Positions 49,196-62,800 of a stretch of 64,000 nucleotides of DNA are shown piece after piece. Each line of letters starts with the position of its first letter. The first letter of the stretch is position 1. Origin of the DNA: Orientallactaga sibirica (lineage: Eukaryota > Chordata > Mammalia > Rodentia > Dipodidae). Position numbers and translations under genes: made by a program. The notes beneath the pieces were generated by a model. The model was not told the DNA's origin. It ran no database searches and saw nothing but the letters and a program-made list of their open reading frames with translations. The stretch is from positions 248,001-312,000 of the forward strand of contig JAEOAD010002856.1 of assembly GCA_036365145.1 (NCBI GenBank), written 5' to 3'.

Positions 49196-49483
49196 ATCTA
49201 CCTGGCTCGGTGGGTCTACAGACTTGGGGACCTGGCTGCAATGGTGCTCCGTTTCTGGCTGGCCAGGGGCCTTAGGAAGGTCCGCGGGAACTTTACAGGC
49301 AGTGGCGCCTGCCAAGAGCTTGGGAATCAGTGGTTTCCTTATTTTGTAAATCCACCCCATCCCTCTGGAAGAATGCGGGAGCCAGCAAACCCTTTAAAAA
49401 GGTCCCATTAACCTTAAGTATTTTTCTCTTTTCTTCCTCGTGAAGTGAGGCGAGGTTAGATAGCTGCAATCTTGACCAGAAGT
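49196..49483 (-). promoter_or_regulatory. LINE-1 5' leader upstream of the tandem units
   Basis: About 288 bases of non-repeated GC-moderate sequence. On the element strand it begins ACTTCTGGTCAAGATTGCAG directly after the target-site duplication. Because it starts exactly at the duplication and lies outside the tandem units, it probably marks the true 5' end of a full-length insertion. No protein-coding frame of note is seen. Confidence 0.65.
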
Positions 49484-49498
49484 CTAAGTTGTACATCT
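49484..49498 (+). repeat. Target-site duplication at the 5' side of the LINE-1
   Basis: CTAAGTTGTACATCT is repeated here, and the interrupted satellite monomer continues with TGTTAGATTACAC. Confidence 0.85.
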
Positions 49499-52299
49499 TG
49501 TTAGATTACACAAACTAAGAATGTTTGATCTTGCTGCACTGAAGAGTCTTTGTAAGAAAGCAACGCATAACGAGAACAGAACTAACATATTTCACACAGT
49601 AGGATATTTGGCAATGAAGGTGTTTGTTTTCTAAACAAACTACGTTAGAAATGAAGCTAATCTACTAAGTTGTACATCTTCTTAGATTACACAAACTAGC
49701 AAAGTTTGACCTTGCTGCATTGAAGACTCTTTGTAAGAAAGCAACTCATTCCAAGAACAGAACTAGCTTATTTCACACAGAACAGTGTTCGGCAATGAAG
49801 ATATTTCTTTTCTAAACAAACTACTTTAGAAATGAGGCGAATCTATTAAGTTGTATATCTTGTTAGATTACAGAAGCTAGGAATGTTTAATCTTGCTGCA
49901 CTGAAGACTCTTACTAAGAAAGCAACTCATTCCGAGAGGAGAACTAGCTCATTTCACACAGCAGAGTGTTTGGCAATGAATGTGTTTGTTTTCTAAACAA
50001 ACTACGTTGGGAATGAGGTGAATCTACTAAGTTGTACACCTTGTTAGATTACACCAATTAGCAAAGTTTGATCTTGTTGCACTGAAGACACTTCGTAAGA
50101 AAGAAACTCATTCCGAGAACACAACTAGCTTACTTCACACAATAAAGTGTTCGACAATGAAGGTGTTTGTTTCCTAAACAAACTACGTTAGAAATGAGGC
50201 GAATCTACTAATTTGTACATCTTGTTAGATTACACCAATTAGCAAAGTTTGATCTTGCGGTAGTGACGATGCTTCATAAGCAAGCAACGCATTCTGAAAA
50301 CAGAACTAGCTTATTTTGAACAGTAGAGTGTTCAGCAATGAACGAGTTTGTTTTCTAAACAGACTATGTTAGAAATGAAGCTAATATGCTAGGTTGTACA
50401 TCTTGTTAGATTACACAAAGTAAGAAAGTTTGATCTTACTGCACTGAAGACTGTTTGTAAGAAAGCAACTGATTCCGAGAACAGAACTGGCTTATTTGAC
50501 ACAGTACAGTGTTCGGCAATGAAGTTGTTTGTTTTCTAAACACACTACTTTAGAAATGAGGTGAATCTAGTAAGTTGTACATCTTGTTAGATTACACAAA
50601 CAAGGAAAGTTTGAACTAGCTGCCCTAAACCCTCTTCATAAGAAAGCAACTGATTCCGAGAACAGAACTACCTCATTTCACACAGTACAGTGTTAAGCAA
50701 TGAAGACGTTTGTTTTCTGAACAAACTACTTTAGCAATCAGGAGAATCTACTAAGTTGTACATCATGTTAGATTACACAAACTAGGAAAGTTTGATCTTG
50801 CTGCACTGAAGACTCTTCTTAAGAAAGCAACTGATTCCGAGGACAGAACTGGCTTATTTCACACAGTACAGTGTTCGGCAATGAAGGTGTTTGTTTTCTA
50901 AACACACTACTTTAGAAATGAGGCGAATCTACTACATTGTACATCTTGTTAGATTACACAAACAAGGAAAGTTTGAACTTGGTGCCCTCAACTCCCTTCA
51001 TAGGAAAGCAACTGACTCCAAGAACTGTACTAGCTCATTTCACACAGTACAGTTTTCGGATATGAAGATGTTTGTTTTATAAACAAACTACTTTAGAAAT
51101 GAGGTGAATCTACTAAATTGTACATCTTCTTAGATTAGACTAACTAGGAATGTTTGTACTTGGTGCAGTCAACCTTCTTCGTAGGAAAGCAACTGATTCC
51201 GAGAACAGAACTAGCTTATTTCACACAGTAGAGTGTTCAGCAATGAACGTGTTTGTATTCTCAACAGACTATGTAAGAAATGAGGCGAATCTACTACGTT
51301 GTACATCTTGTTAGATTACAGAAACTAGAAAAGTTTGATCTTGCTGCACGGAAGACTCATCATAAGAAAGCAACTCATTCCGAGAACAGAGCTAGGTTAT
51401 TCCACACAGTAGAATATTTGGCAATGAAGATATTTCTTTTCTAAACAAACTACGTTAGAAATGAAGCTAATATGCTGAGTTGTATATATTGTTAGATTAC
51501 ACAAACTAGCAAAGTTTGATCTTGCTGCACTGAAGATTCTTCGTAAGAAAGCAACTCATTCTGACAACTTAACTAGCTTACTTCACACAGTACAGTGTCC
51601 GGCAATGAAGGTGCTTGCTTTCTAAACAAACTACTTTAGAAATGAGGTGAATCTACTAAATTGTACATCTTGTTAGATTACACAAACTAAGAAAGTTTGA
51701 TCTTGCTGCACTGAAGACTCTTTGTAAGAAAGCAACTCATTGCGAGAACAGAACTAGGTTACTTCACACATTACAGTGTTCTTCAATGAAGGTGTTTGTT
51801 TTCTAAACAAACTACTTTAGAAATGAGGCGAATCTACTAACTTGTACATCTTGTTAGATTACACAAGCCAGCAATGTTTTATCTTGCTGCACTTAAGACT
51901 GTTCGTAAGAAAGCAACTCATTCCGAGAACAGAGCTAGCTTATTTCACACAGTAGAATGTTTGGCAATGAAGGTGTTTCTTTTCTAAAGAAACTACGTTA
52001 GAAATAAAGCTAATATGCTAAGTTGTACATATTGTTACATTACACAAACAAGCAAAGTTTGATCTTGCTGCAGTGAAGACTCTTCGTAAGAAAGCAACTC
52101 ATTCCGAGAACAGAACTAGCTTATATCACACAGTAGAGAGTCCTGCAATGAAGGTGTTTGTTTTCTAAATGAACTATTTTAGAAACCAGCCAAATCTACT
52201 AACTTGTATATCTTCTTAGATTACACAAACTAGGAAAGTTTGATCTTGCTGCACTGAAGACTCTTTGTAAGAAAGCAACTGATTCCGAGAACAGAACTG

Positions 52300-55200
52300 G
52301 CTTATTTCACACAGTACAGTGTTCGGCAATGAAGGTGTTTCTTTTCTAAACACACTACTTTAGAAATGAGGCAAATCTACTGTGTTCTATATCTTGTTAG
52401 ATTACACAAACAAGGAAAGTTTGAACTTGCTGTTCTCAACCCTCTTGGTAGGAAAGCAACTGATTCTGAGAACAGAACTAGCTCATTTCATACAGTACAG
52501 TTTTTGGAAATGAAGACGTTTGTTTTCTAAACCAACTCCTTTAGAAATGAGGTGAATCTTCTAAATTGTACATCTTGTGAGATTACACAAATAAGGAAAG
52601 TTTGAACTTGCTGTACTCAACCATCTTCGTAAGAAAGCAACTGATTCTGAGAACAGAACTAGCTTTTTTCACAGAGTACAGTGTTCTGCAATGAAGATGT
52701 TTGTTTTCTAAACAAACTGCTTTAGAAATCAGGCAAATCTACTAAGTTGTATATCTTGTTAGATTACACAAACAAGGAAAGTTTGAACTTGCTGCACTCA
52801 ACCATCTTTGTAAGGCAGCAACTCATTCCGAGAACAGAACTAGCTTATTTCACACAGTACACTGTTTTGAAATGAAGATGTTTGTTTTCTAAACAAACTA
52901 CTTTAGAAATGAAGTGAATCTACTAAATTGTACATCTTCTTAGATTACACTAACTAGGAATGTTTGAACTTGCTGTACTCAACCGTCTTCGTAAGAAAGC
53001 AACTGATTCCGAGAATAGAACTAGTTATTTCACAGAGTACACTGTTCGGCAATGAAGATGTTTGTTTTCTAAACAAACTACTTTAGAAATGAGGCGAATC
53101 TAGTAAATTGTACATCTTCTTTGATTACACTAACTAGGAATGTTTGAACTTGCTGCCCTCAACCCTCTTGGTAGGAAAGCAGCTGAGTCCGAGAACAGAA
53201 GTAGCTCATTTCACACAGTACAATTTTTGGAAATGAAGATGTTTGTTTTCTAAACAAACTACTTTAGAAATGAGGCGAATATACTAAGTTGTACATCTTG
53301 TTACATTAGACAAACTAGGAAAGTTTGATCTTGCTGCACTGAAGAGTCTTCATAAGAAAGCAACTGATTCTGAGAACAGAACTACCTCATTTCACACAGT
53401 ACAGTTTTAGGCAATGAAGGTGTTTGTTTTCTAAACAAACTACTTTAGAAATGAGGTGAATCTACTAAGTTGTACATCTTGTTAAATTACACAAACTAGG
53501 AAAGTTTGATCTTGCTGCACTGAAGACTCTTTTTAAGAAAGCAACTGATTCCTAGAACAGAACTAGCTCATTTCACACAGTACAGTGTTCGCCAATGAAG
53601 ATATTTGTTTTCTAAACAATCTACTTTAGAATTCAGGGGAATCTACTAAGTTGTACATTTTATTAGATTACACTAACTAGGAAAGTTTGATCTTGCTGCA
53701 CTGAAGACTCTTCGTAAGAAAGCAACTGATTCCGAGAACAGGACTGCTTATTTCACACAGTACAGGGTTCGGCAATGAAGGTGTTTGTTTTCTAAACACA
53801 CTACTTTAGAAGTGAGGCAAACCTACTACATTGTATATCTTGTTAGATTACACAAACAAGATAAGTTTGAACTTACTGCCCTCAACCCTCTTCGTAGGAA
53901 AGCAACTGAGTCCGAGAACAGAACTACCTCATTTCACACAGTACAGTTTTCAGAAATGAAGGTGTTTGTTTTATAAACAAAGTACTTTAGAAATGAGTCA
54001 AATCTACTACGTTGTATATCCTGTTAGATTACACAAAGAAGGAAAGTTTGAAATTGCTGCCCTCAACCCTCTTCATAGGAAAGCAACTGATTCCGAAAAC
54101 AGAACTAGCTCATTTCACACAGTACAGTTTTGAGAAATGAAGGTGTTTGTTTTATAAACAAAGTACTTTAGAAATGAGGTGAATCTATTAAATTGTACAT
54201 CTTCTTAAATTACACTAACTAGGAATGTTTGAACCTGCTGCACTCAACCTTCTTCGTAGGAAACCAACTGATTCCAAGAACAGAACTATCTAATTTCTCA
54301 AAGTACAGTGTTCGGCAAGGAAGATGTTTGTTTTCTAAACAATCTATTTTACAAATGAGGCGAATCTAGTAAGTTGTATATCTTGTTACATTACACAAAA
54401 AAGGAAAGTTTGAACTTGCTGCCCTCATCCCTATTCGTATGAAAGCAACTGATTCCGAAAACAGAACTAGCTCATTTCAAACAGTACAGTTTTCAGAAAT
54501 GAAGATGTTTGTTTTATAAACAAAGTACTTTAGAAACGAGGTGAATCTATTAAATTGTACATCTTCTTAAATTACACTAACGAGGAATGATTGAACCTGC
54601 TGCACTCAACCTTCTTCGTAGGAAACCAACTGATTCCGAGAACAGAACTATCTAATTTCTCACAGTACAGTGTTCGGCAAGGAAGATGTTTGTTTTCTAA
54701 ACAATCTACTTTACAAATGAGGCGAATCTAGTAAGTTGTACATCTTGTTACATTACACAAAAAAGGAAAGTATGAACTTGCTGCCCTCAACCCTCTTCGT
54801 AAGAAAGCAACTGATTCCGAGAACAGAACTAGCTCATTTCACACAGTACACTTTTCAGAAATGGAGATGTTTGTTTTCTAAACAAACTACTTTAGAAATC
54901 AGGTGAATCTACTAAGTTGTACATCTTGTTAGATTACACAAACTAGGAAAGTTTGATCTTGCTGCACTGAAGACTCTTTGTAAGAAAGGAACTCATGCCG
55001 AGAACAGAACCAGCTTATTTCACACAGTACAGTGTTCGAAAAGGAAGGTGTTTGTTATCTAAACAAACTACGTTAGCAATGAAGCTAATCTGCTAAGTTT
55101 TACAACTTGTTTAGATTACACAAACTAGCAAAGTTTGATCTTGCTGCACCGAAGACTCTTTGTAATTAAGCAACTCTTTCGTAGAACAGTGCTAGCTTAT

Positions 55201-56820
55201 TTCACAGAGTAGAATGTTCGGAAATGAAGGTGTTTGTTTTCTAAACAAACTACGTTAGAAATGAGGCGAATCTACTACATTGTATATTTTGTTAAATTAC
55301 ACAAACAAGGAAAGTTTGAAGTTGCTGCCCTCAACCCACTTCGTAGGAAAGCAACTGATTACGAGAACAGAACTAGCTGATTTCACACAGTAGAGTTTTC
55401 GGACATGAAGATGTTTGTTTTCTAAACAAACTACTTTAGAATCAGGTGAATCTACTAAGTTGTACATCTTGTTAGATTACACAAACTAGGAAAGTTTGAT
55501 CTTGCTGCACTGAAGACTCTTCGTAAGAAAGCAACTGTTTCCGAGAACAGAACTGGCTTATTTCACACAGTACAGTGTTAGGCAATAAAGATGTTTGTTT
55601 TCTAAACAAACTACTTTAGAAATGAGGCGAATCTATTAAGTTGTATATCTTGTTAGATTACACAAACTAGGAAAGTTTGATCTTGCTGCACTGAAGAGTC
55701 TTCATAAGAAAGCAACTCATTTCGAGAACAGAACTAGCTGACTTAACACAGTACAGTGTTCGGCAATGAAGGTGTTTGTTTTCTGAACAACCTACGTTAG
55801 AAATGAAGCTAATCTACTAAATTGTACACCTTGTTAGATTACACAAAGTAGCAAAGTTTGATCTTGCTGCACTGAAGACTCTTCGTAAGAAAGCAACTCA
55901 TTCCGAGAACATAACTGCTTTACTTCACACAATACAGTGTTTGGCAATGAAGGTGTTTGTTTTCTAAACAAACTACATTAGCAATGAAGCTAAAATACTA
56001 AATTGTACATCTTGTTAGATTACACAAACTAGCAAAGTTTAATCTTGCTGCACTGAAGACTCTTCTTAATAAAGCAACTCATTCCTAGAACAGAACTACA
56101 TTACTTCTCACAGTACAGTGTTTGGCAAAGAAGGTGTTTGTTTTCTAAACAAACTACTTTAGATACGAGGCAAATCTACTAACTTTTATATCTTGTTAGA
56201 TTACACAAACTAAGAAAGTTTGATCTTGCTGCACTGAAGAGTCTTCGTAAGAAAGCAACTCATTCAGAAAACAGAACTTGCTATTTCACAGAGTAGAATA
56301 TTCGGCAATGAAGGTGTTTGTTTTCTAAACAAACTACTTTAGAAATGAAGCTAATATGCTAAGTTGTACATCTTGTTAGATAACACAAAATAGCAAAGTT
56401 TGATCTTGCTTCACTGAAGACTCTTCATAAGATATCAACTGGTTCCGAGAACAGAACTGGCTTATTTCACACAGTACAGTGTTCGGCAATGAAGGTGTTT
56501 CTTTTCTAAACACACTACTTTAGAAATGAGGCGAATCTACTATGTTGTATATCTTGTTAGATTACACAAACAAGGAAAGTTTGAACTTGCTGCCCTCAAC
56601 CCTCTTGGTAGGAAAGCAACTGATTCTGAGAACAGAACTAGCTCATTTCACACAGTACAGTTTTTGGAAATGAAGACGTTTGTTTTCTAAACCAACTCCT
56701 TTAGAAATGAGGCGAATCTACTAAGTTGTATATCTTGTGAGACTACACAAACAAGGAAAGTTTGAACTTGCTGTACTCAACCGTCTTCCTAAGAAAGAAA
56801 CTGATTCTGAGAACAGAACT
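52300..56820. repeat. Local duplications in the right-hand block
   Basis: About 52.29-52.64 kb recurs at about 56.45-56.80 kb (offset about 4,160 bp, 23 monomers; marker GGTGTTTCTTTTCTAAACAC). A two-monomer unit at about 54.12-54.33 kb recurs at 54.48-54.69 kb (offset about 361 bp; marker CTATCTAATTTCTCA). These are limited in length and imperfect, unlike the HORs on the left. Confidence 0.7.
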
Positions 56821-59800
56821 AGCTTTTTTCACACAGTAGAGAGTTCGGTAAAGAAGGTGTTTGTTTTCTAAACAAACGACATTAGAAATGAGGTGAATCT
56901 ACTAAGTTGTACATCTTGTTAGATTACACAAACTAACCATGTTTGATCTTACTGCACAGAAGACTCTTCATAAGAAAGCAACTCATTTCGAGAACAGAAC
57001 TAGCTTACTTCACACAGTACAGTGTTCGGCAATGAAGGTTTTCCTTTTCTAAACAAACTGATTTAGAAATGAGGCGAATCTATTAAGTTGTACATCTTGT
57101 TAGATTACACAAACAAGGAACGTTAAATCTTGTGGCACTGAAGACTCTTTGTATGAAAGCAACTCATTCTGAGAACAGAACTAGCTTATTTCACACAGTA
57201 CAGTGTTCGTCAATGAAGATGTTTGTTTTCTAAACAAACTACTTTAGATATGAGGCTAATCTACTAAGTTGTACATCTTCTTATGTGACACTAACTAGGA
57301 ATGTTTGAACTTCCTGCAGCCAACCTTCTTCGTAGGAAAACAACTGATTCCAAGAACAGATCTAGCTTATTTCACCCAGTACAGTTTTCGGCAATGAAGA
57401 TGCTTCTTTTCTACACAAACTGCTTTAGAAATGAGACGAATCTACTAAGTTGTACATCTTGTTAGATTACACAAAAAAGGAAAGTTTGAAGTTGCTGCTC
57501 TCAACCCTCTTTGTAAGAAAGCAACTGATTCCGATAAGAGAACTAGTCTATTTCACATAGTATAGTGTTCAGCAATGAAGATGTTTGTTTTCTAAACAAA
57601 CTACTTTAGAAATGAGGCAAATCTACTAGTTTATACATCTTGTATGATTACATGAACATGGAAAGTTTGAACTTGCTGCACTTAACACTCTTCATAAGAA
57701 AGCAACTCATTCCGAGAAGAGAACTAGCTTATTTCACACAGCACAGTGTTCGGAAATGAAGATGTTTGTTTTCTAAACAAACTACTTTAGAAATGAGGGT
57801 AATCTACTAAATTGTACCTTGTCAGATTACACTAACTAGGAATGTTGAACTTGGTGCACTCAACCTTCTTCATAGGAAAGCAACTGATTCCAGGAAGAGA
57901 AGTTGCTTATTTCACAAAGTACAGTTTTCAGCAATGAAGATGTTTGTTTTCTAAACAAACTACTTTGTAAATGAGGCGAATCTACTAAGTAATACATCTT
58001 CTTAGATTACACAAACAAGGAAAGTTTGAACTTGCTGCACTAAACCAACTTAGTAAGAATGCAACTCATTTGGAGAAGACAACTAGCTTATTTCACACAG
58101 TACAGTGTTCTATACTGAAGAAGTTTGTTTTCTAAACGAACTACTTTAGAAATGAAGCTAATCTCCTAAATTGTATATCTTGTTAGATTACACAAAGAAG
58201 GAAAGGTTGAACTTGCTGCACGCAACCTTCTTTGTAGGAAAGCAACTCATTCCGAGAACAGAACTAGCTTATTTCACACAGTACAGTGTTCGGCAATGAA
58301 GATGTTTGTTTTCTGAACAAACTACTTTAGAAATGAGGCTAATCTACTAAATTGTACATCTTGTCAGATTACACTAACTAGCAATGTTTGAACTTGCTCC
58401 ACCATCTTCGTAGGAAAGCAACTGATTCCGAGAACAGAACTAGCTTATTTCACACAGTACAGTTTTCGGCAATGAAGATGCTTGTTTTCTAAACAAACTC
58501 CTTTAGAAATGAGGCGAATCTACTAAGTTATACAACTTGTTAGATTACACAAACAAGGAAAGTTTAACCAGCTCCACTCAACTGTCTTCATAAGAAAGCA
58601 ACTCATTCTGAGAAGATACCTAGCTTATTTCACACAGTACAGTGTTCGGCAATGAAGATGTTTGTTTTCTAAACAAACTCCTTTAGAAATATAGCGAATC
58701 TACTAAGTTGTACATCTTATTAGATTACACAAACAAGGATAGTTTGAACTTGCTTGACTCAACCTTCTTCTTTGGAAAGCAACTAATTCGGAGAACAGAA
58801 CTAGCTTATTTCACATAGTACAGTGTTCAGCAATGAAAGTGTTGGTTTTCTGAAGATACTACTTTCAAATGAAGCGAATCCACTAAGTTGTACATCTTCT
58901 TAGATTACCCAAGCTAGGAAAGTTTTAACTTGGTGCATTAAACCTTCCTCTTAGGAACGCAAGTCATTCCAAATCAGAACTTGCTTACTTCACACAGTAC
59001 ATTGCTCGGAAATGAAGATGTTTCTCTTCTACAGAAACTACATTAGAAATGAAGTGAATCTACTAAGTTGTATATCTTGTTAGATTACACTAACTAGGAA
59101 TGTTTGAAATTGCTGCACTCAACCTTCCTCGTAGGAAAGCAACTGATTCCGAGAACAGAACTAGCTTATTTCACACAGTACAGTGTTCGGCAATGAAGAT
59201 ATTTGTTTTCTAAACAAACTACTTTAGAAATGAAGTGAATCTAGTAAGTTGTACATCTTCTTATATTACAAAAACTAGGAAAGTTTGAACTTGGTGCATT
59301 CAACCTTCTTAGTAGGAAAGCAACTCATTCCAAGAGCAGAAGTAGCTTACTTCATACAGTACATTATTTGGCAATGAGGATGTTCCTCTTCTATAGAAAC
59401 TACATTGGAAATGAAACGAATCTACTAAGATGTATATCTTGTTAGATTACAAAAACAATGAAAGTTTGAACTTGCTGCACTCCACCATCTTCATAAGGAA
59501 GCAACTGATTCCGAGAAGAGAACTAGCTTATTTCACACAATACAGTGTTCGGCAATGAAGATGTTTGTTTTCTAAACACACTACTTTAGAAATGAAGGGA
59601 ATCTACGAAGTTGTACATCTTGTTAGATTACTCAAACGAGGAAAGTTTGAACTTTCTGCACTTATCCCTCTTTGTAAGAAAGCAACTGATTCCGAGAAGA
59701 GAACTAGCTTATTTCACACAGTACAGTGTTCTATAATGAAGATGTTTGTTTTCTATACAAACCACTTTAGAAAAGAAGTGAATCTACTAAGTTGTATATC

Positions 59801-62800
59801 TTGTGAGATTACACAAACAAAGAAAGTTTGAACTTGCTGTACTCAACCTTCTTCGTAGGAAAACAACTCATTCCGAGAACAGAACTAGCTTATTTCACAC
59901 AGTACAGTGTTTGGCAATGAAGATGTTTGTTTTCTAAACAAACTAATTAAGAAATGAAGCGAATCTACTAGGTTGTACATCTTGTTAGATTCCACTAACT
60001 AGGAAAGTTTGAACTTGGTACTTTCAACGTTCTTTGTAGGAAAACAATTCATTCCAAGAGCAGAACTCGCTTACTTCATACAGTACATTGCTCGGAAATG
60101 AAGATGTTTCTGTTCTACAAAAACTATATTAGCAATGAAGCGAATCTACTAAGTTGTACATTTTTTTAGATTACACAAACATGGAAAATTTGAACTTGCT
60201 GCACTTAACCCTCTTCGTAAGAAAGCAACTCATTACAAGAACAAGCTTATTTCACACAGTACACTGTTCGGCAATGAAGATGTTTGTTTTCTAAACAAAC
60301 AACATTAGAAATGAGCTAATCTACTATATTGTACATCTTGTTAGATTACACTAACTAAGAATGTTTGAACTTGCTGCACACAATCTTCTTCATAGGAAAG
60401 CAACTGATTCGGAGAACAGAACTAGCTTATTTCACACAGTACAGTGTTCGGCAATGAAGATGTTTGTTTCCTAAACAAACAACTTTAGAAATGAGGCTAA
60501 TCTACTAAGTTGTACATTTTGTTTTATTATACTAACTAGGAAAGTTTGAACTTGCTGCACTCAACCCTCATCGTAGGAAAGGAAGTGATCCCGAGAAGAG
60601 AACTAGCTTATTTCACACAGTACAGTGTTTGGCAATGAAGATGTTTGTTTTCTAAAGAAACTACTTTAGAAATGAAGTGAATGTACTAAGTTGTACATCT
60701 TGTTAGATTACACAAACCAGAAAGTTTGAACTTGCTGCACTCAACCGTCTTCGTAAGAAAGCAACTGATTCCGAGAAGAGAACTAGCTTATTTCACACAG
60801 TACAGTGTTCGGCAATGAAGATGTTTGTTTTCTAAACACACTACATTAGAAATGAAGCGACTCTACTAAGTTGTACATCTTGTTACATTACACAAACAAG
60901 GAAAGTTTGAACTTGCTGCACTTAACCCTCTTCGTAAGAAAGCAACTCATTCTGAGAACAGAACTAGTTTATTTCACACAGTACAGTGTTCGGCAATGAA
61001 GATGTTTGTTTTCTAAAGAAACTACTTTAGAAATGAAGCCAATCTACTATGTTGTACATCTTGTTAGATTCGACAAACTAGGAAAGTTTGAACTTGGTTC
61101 ATTCAACCTTCTTAGGAAAGCAACTCATTCCAAGAGCAGAACTTGCTAACTTCATACAGTGCATTGTTCGGAAATGAAGATGTTTCTCATCTACCGAAAC
61201 TACATTAGAAAAGAAGCGAATCTACTAAGTTGTATATCTTGTTAGATTACACAAACAAGGAAAGTTTGAATTTGCTGCACTTAACCCTCTTCATAAGAGA
61301 GCAACTCATTCCGAGAACAGAACTAGCTTATTTCACACAGTACAGTGTTCGGCAATGAAGATGTTTGTTTTCTGAAGAAACTACTTTAGAAATGAAGCGA
61401 ATCTACAAGTTGTACATCTTGTTAGATTACACAAACTAGGAAAGTTTGAACTTGGTGCATTCAACCTTCTTAGTAGGAAAGCAAATCATTCCAAGAGCAG
61501 ATCTTGCTTACGTCATACAGTACATTGTTTGGAAATGAAGATGTTTCTCTTGTACAGAAAGTACATTAGAAATGAAGCGAATCTTGTTAGATTACTCAAA
61601 CAAAGAAAATTTGAACTTGCTGCACTTAACGCTCTTCGTAAGAATGCAATTCATTGCAACAAAGGAACTAGCTTATTTCACACAGAACAGTGTTCGGCAA
61701 TGAAGATGTCTGTTTTCTAAACAAACTACTTTAGAAATGTTGTACATCTTGTTAGATTACACTAACTAGGAATGTTTGAACTTGCTGCACTCAACCTTCT
61801 TTGGAAAGCAACTGATTCTGAGAACAAAACTAGCTTATATGACACAGTACAGTGTTTGGTAATGAAAATGTTAGTTTTCTAAACAAAGTGCTTTAGAAAT
61901 GAGGCGATTCTACTAAGTTGTACATTTTGTGAGATTACACAAATAAAGTTTGAATGTGCTGCACTCAACCTTCTGCGCAGGAAAGCAACTCAATCCGAGA
62001 ACAGAACTAGCTTATTTCACACAGTACAGTGTTCAGGAAAAAAGATGTTTGTTTTCTAAACAAACTACTTTAGAAATGAAGCGAATATACTACGTTGTAC
62101 ATCTTGTTAGAGTACACCAACAAGGAATGTTTGAAGTTGCTGCACTCAACTTTCTTCTTAGGACAGCAACTCATTCTGAGAAGAGAACTAGCTTATTTCA
62201 CACAGTACCGTGTTTGAAAATGAAGATGTTTGTTTTCTAAACAAACTACTTTAGAAATGAGGAGAATCTACTAAGTTGTACATCTTGTTAGATTACAAAA
62301 ACAAGGAAAGTGTGATTTTGCTCCACTCAACCGTCTTCATAAGAAAGCAACTCATTCCGAGAAGAGAACTAGCTCATTTCACACAGTAGTGTTCAGCAAT
62401 GGAGATGTTTGTTTTCTAAACGAACTACTTTAAAAATGAAGCGAATCTACTATGTTGTACATCTTGTTAGATTACACAAAGGAAAGCTACTCATTCCAAG
62501 AGAAGAACTAGCTTACTTCATACAGTACATTTTTGGAAATGAAGTTGTTTCTCTTCTACACAAACTACATTAGAAATGAATCGAATCTGCTAAGTTGTAC
62601 ATCTCGTTAGATTACACAAACAAGGAAAGTTTGAACTTGGTGCACTTAACCCTCTTCGTAAGAAAGCAACTCATTCTGAGAACTAGCTTATTTCACAGAG
62701 TACAGTGTTCGGCAATGAAGATGTTTGTTTTCTAAACAAACTACTTTAGAAATGAGGTGAATGTACTCAGTTATACATCTTATGAGATTACACAAAAAAG

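Larger units (their letters stand above)
43224..49483 (-). mobile_element. L1: LINE-1 element, 6.26 kb, antisense, lacking ORF1
   Basis: The element runs right to left: 5' leader (about 49,483-49,196), tandem units of about 98 bp (49,195-48,580), a spacer of about 65 bp, ORF2 (48,514 to about 44,499), and a 3' untranslated region ending in an AATAAA-type signal and A-tail (T-run at 43,224-43,230 on the + strand). A 15-bp target-site duplication flanks it, so it is a true insertion into the satellite. The ends look complete, yet no ORF1 is present between the leader and ORF2. ORF2 has two frameshifts, so the copy is inactive. It resembles rodent and other mammalian LINE-1 by its endonuclease and reverse transcriptase motifs. 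Confidence 0.93.

Noticed and set aside
48574..49411. Cysteine- and glycine-rich frames across the 98-bp units on both strands
   Set aside because: Several frames stay open at once because of the GC-rich tandem repeat; this is a sign of repeat composition, not of coding.
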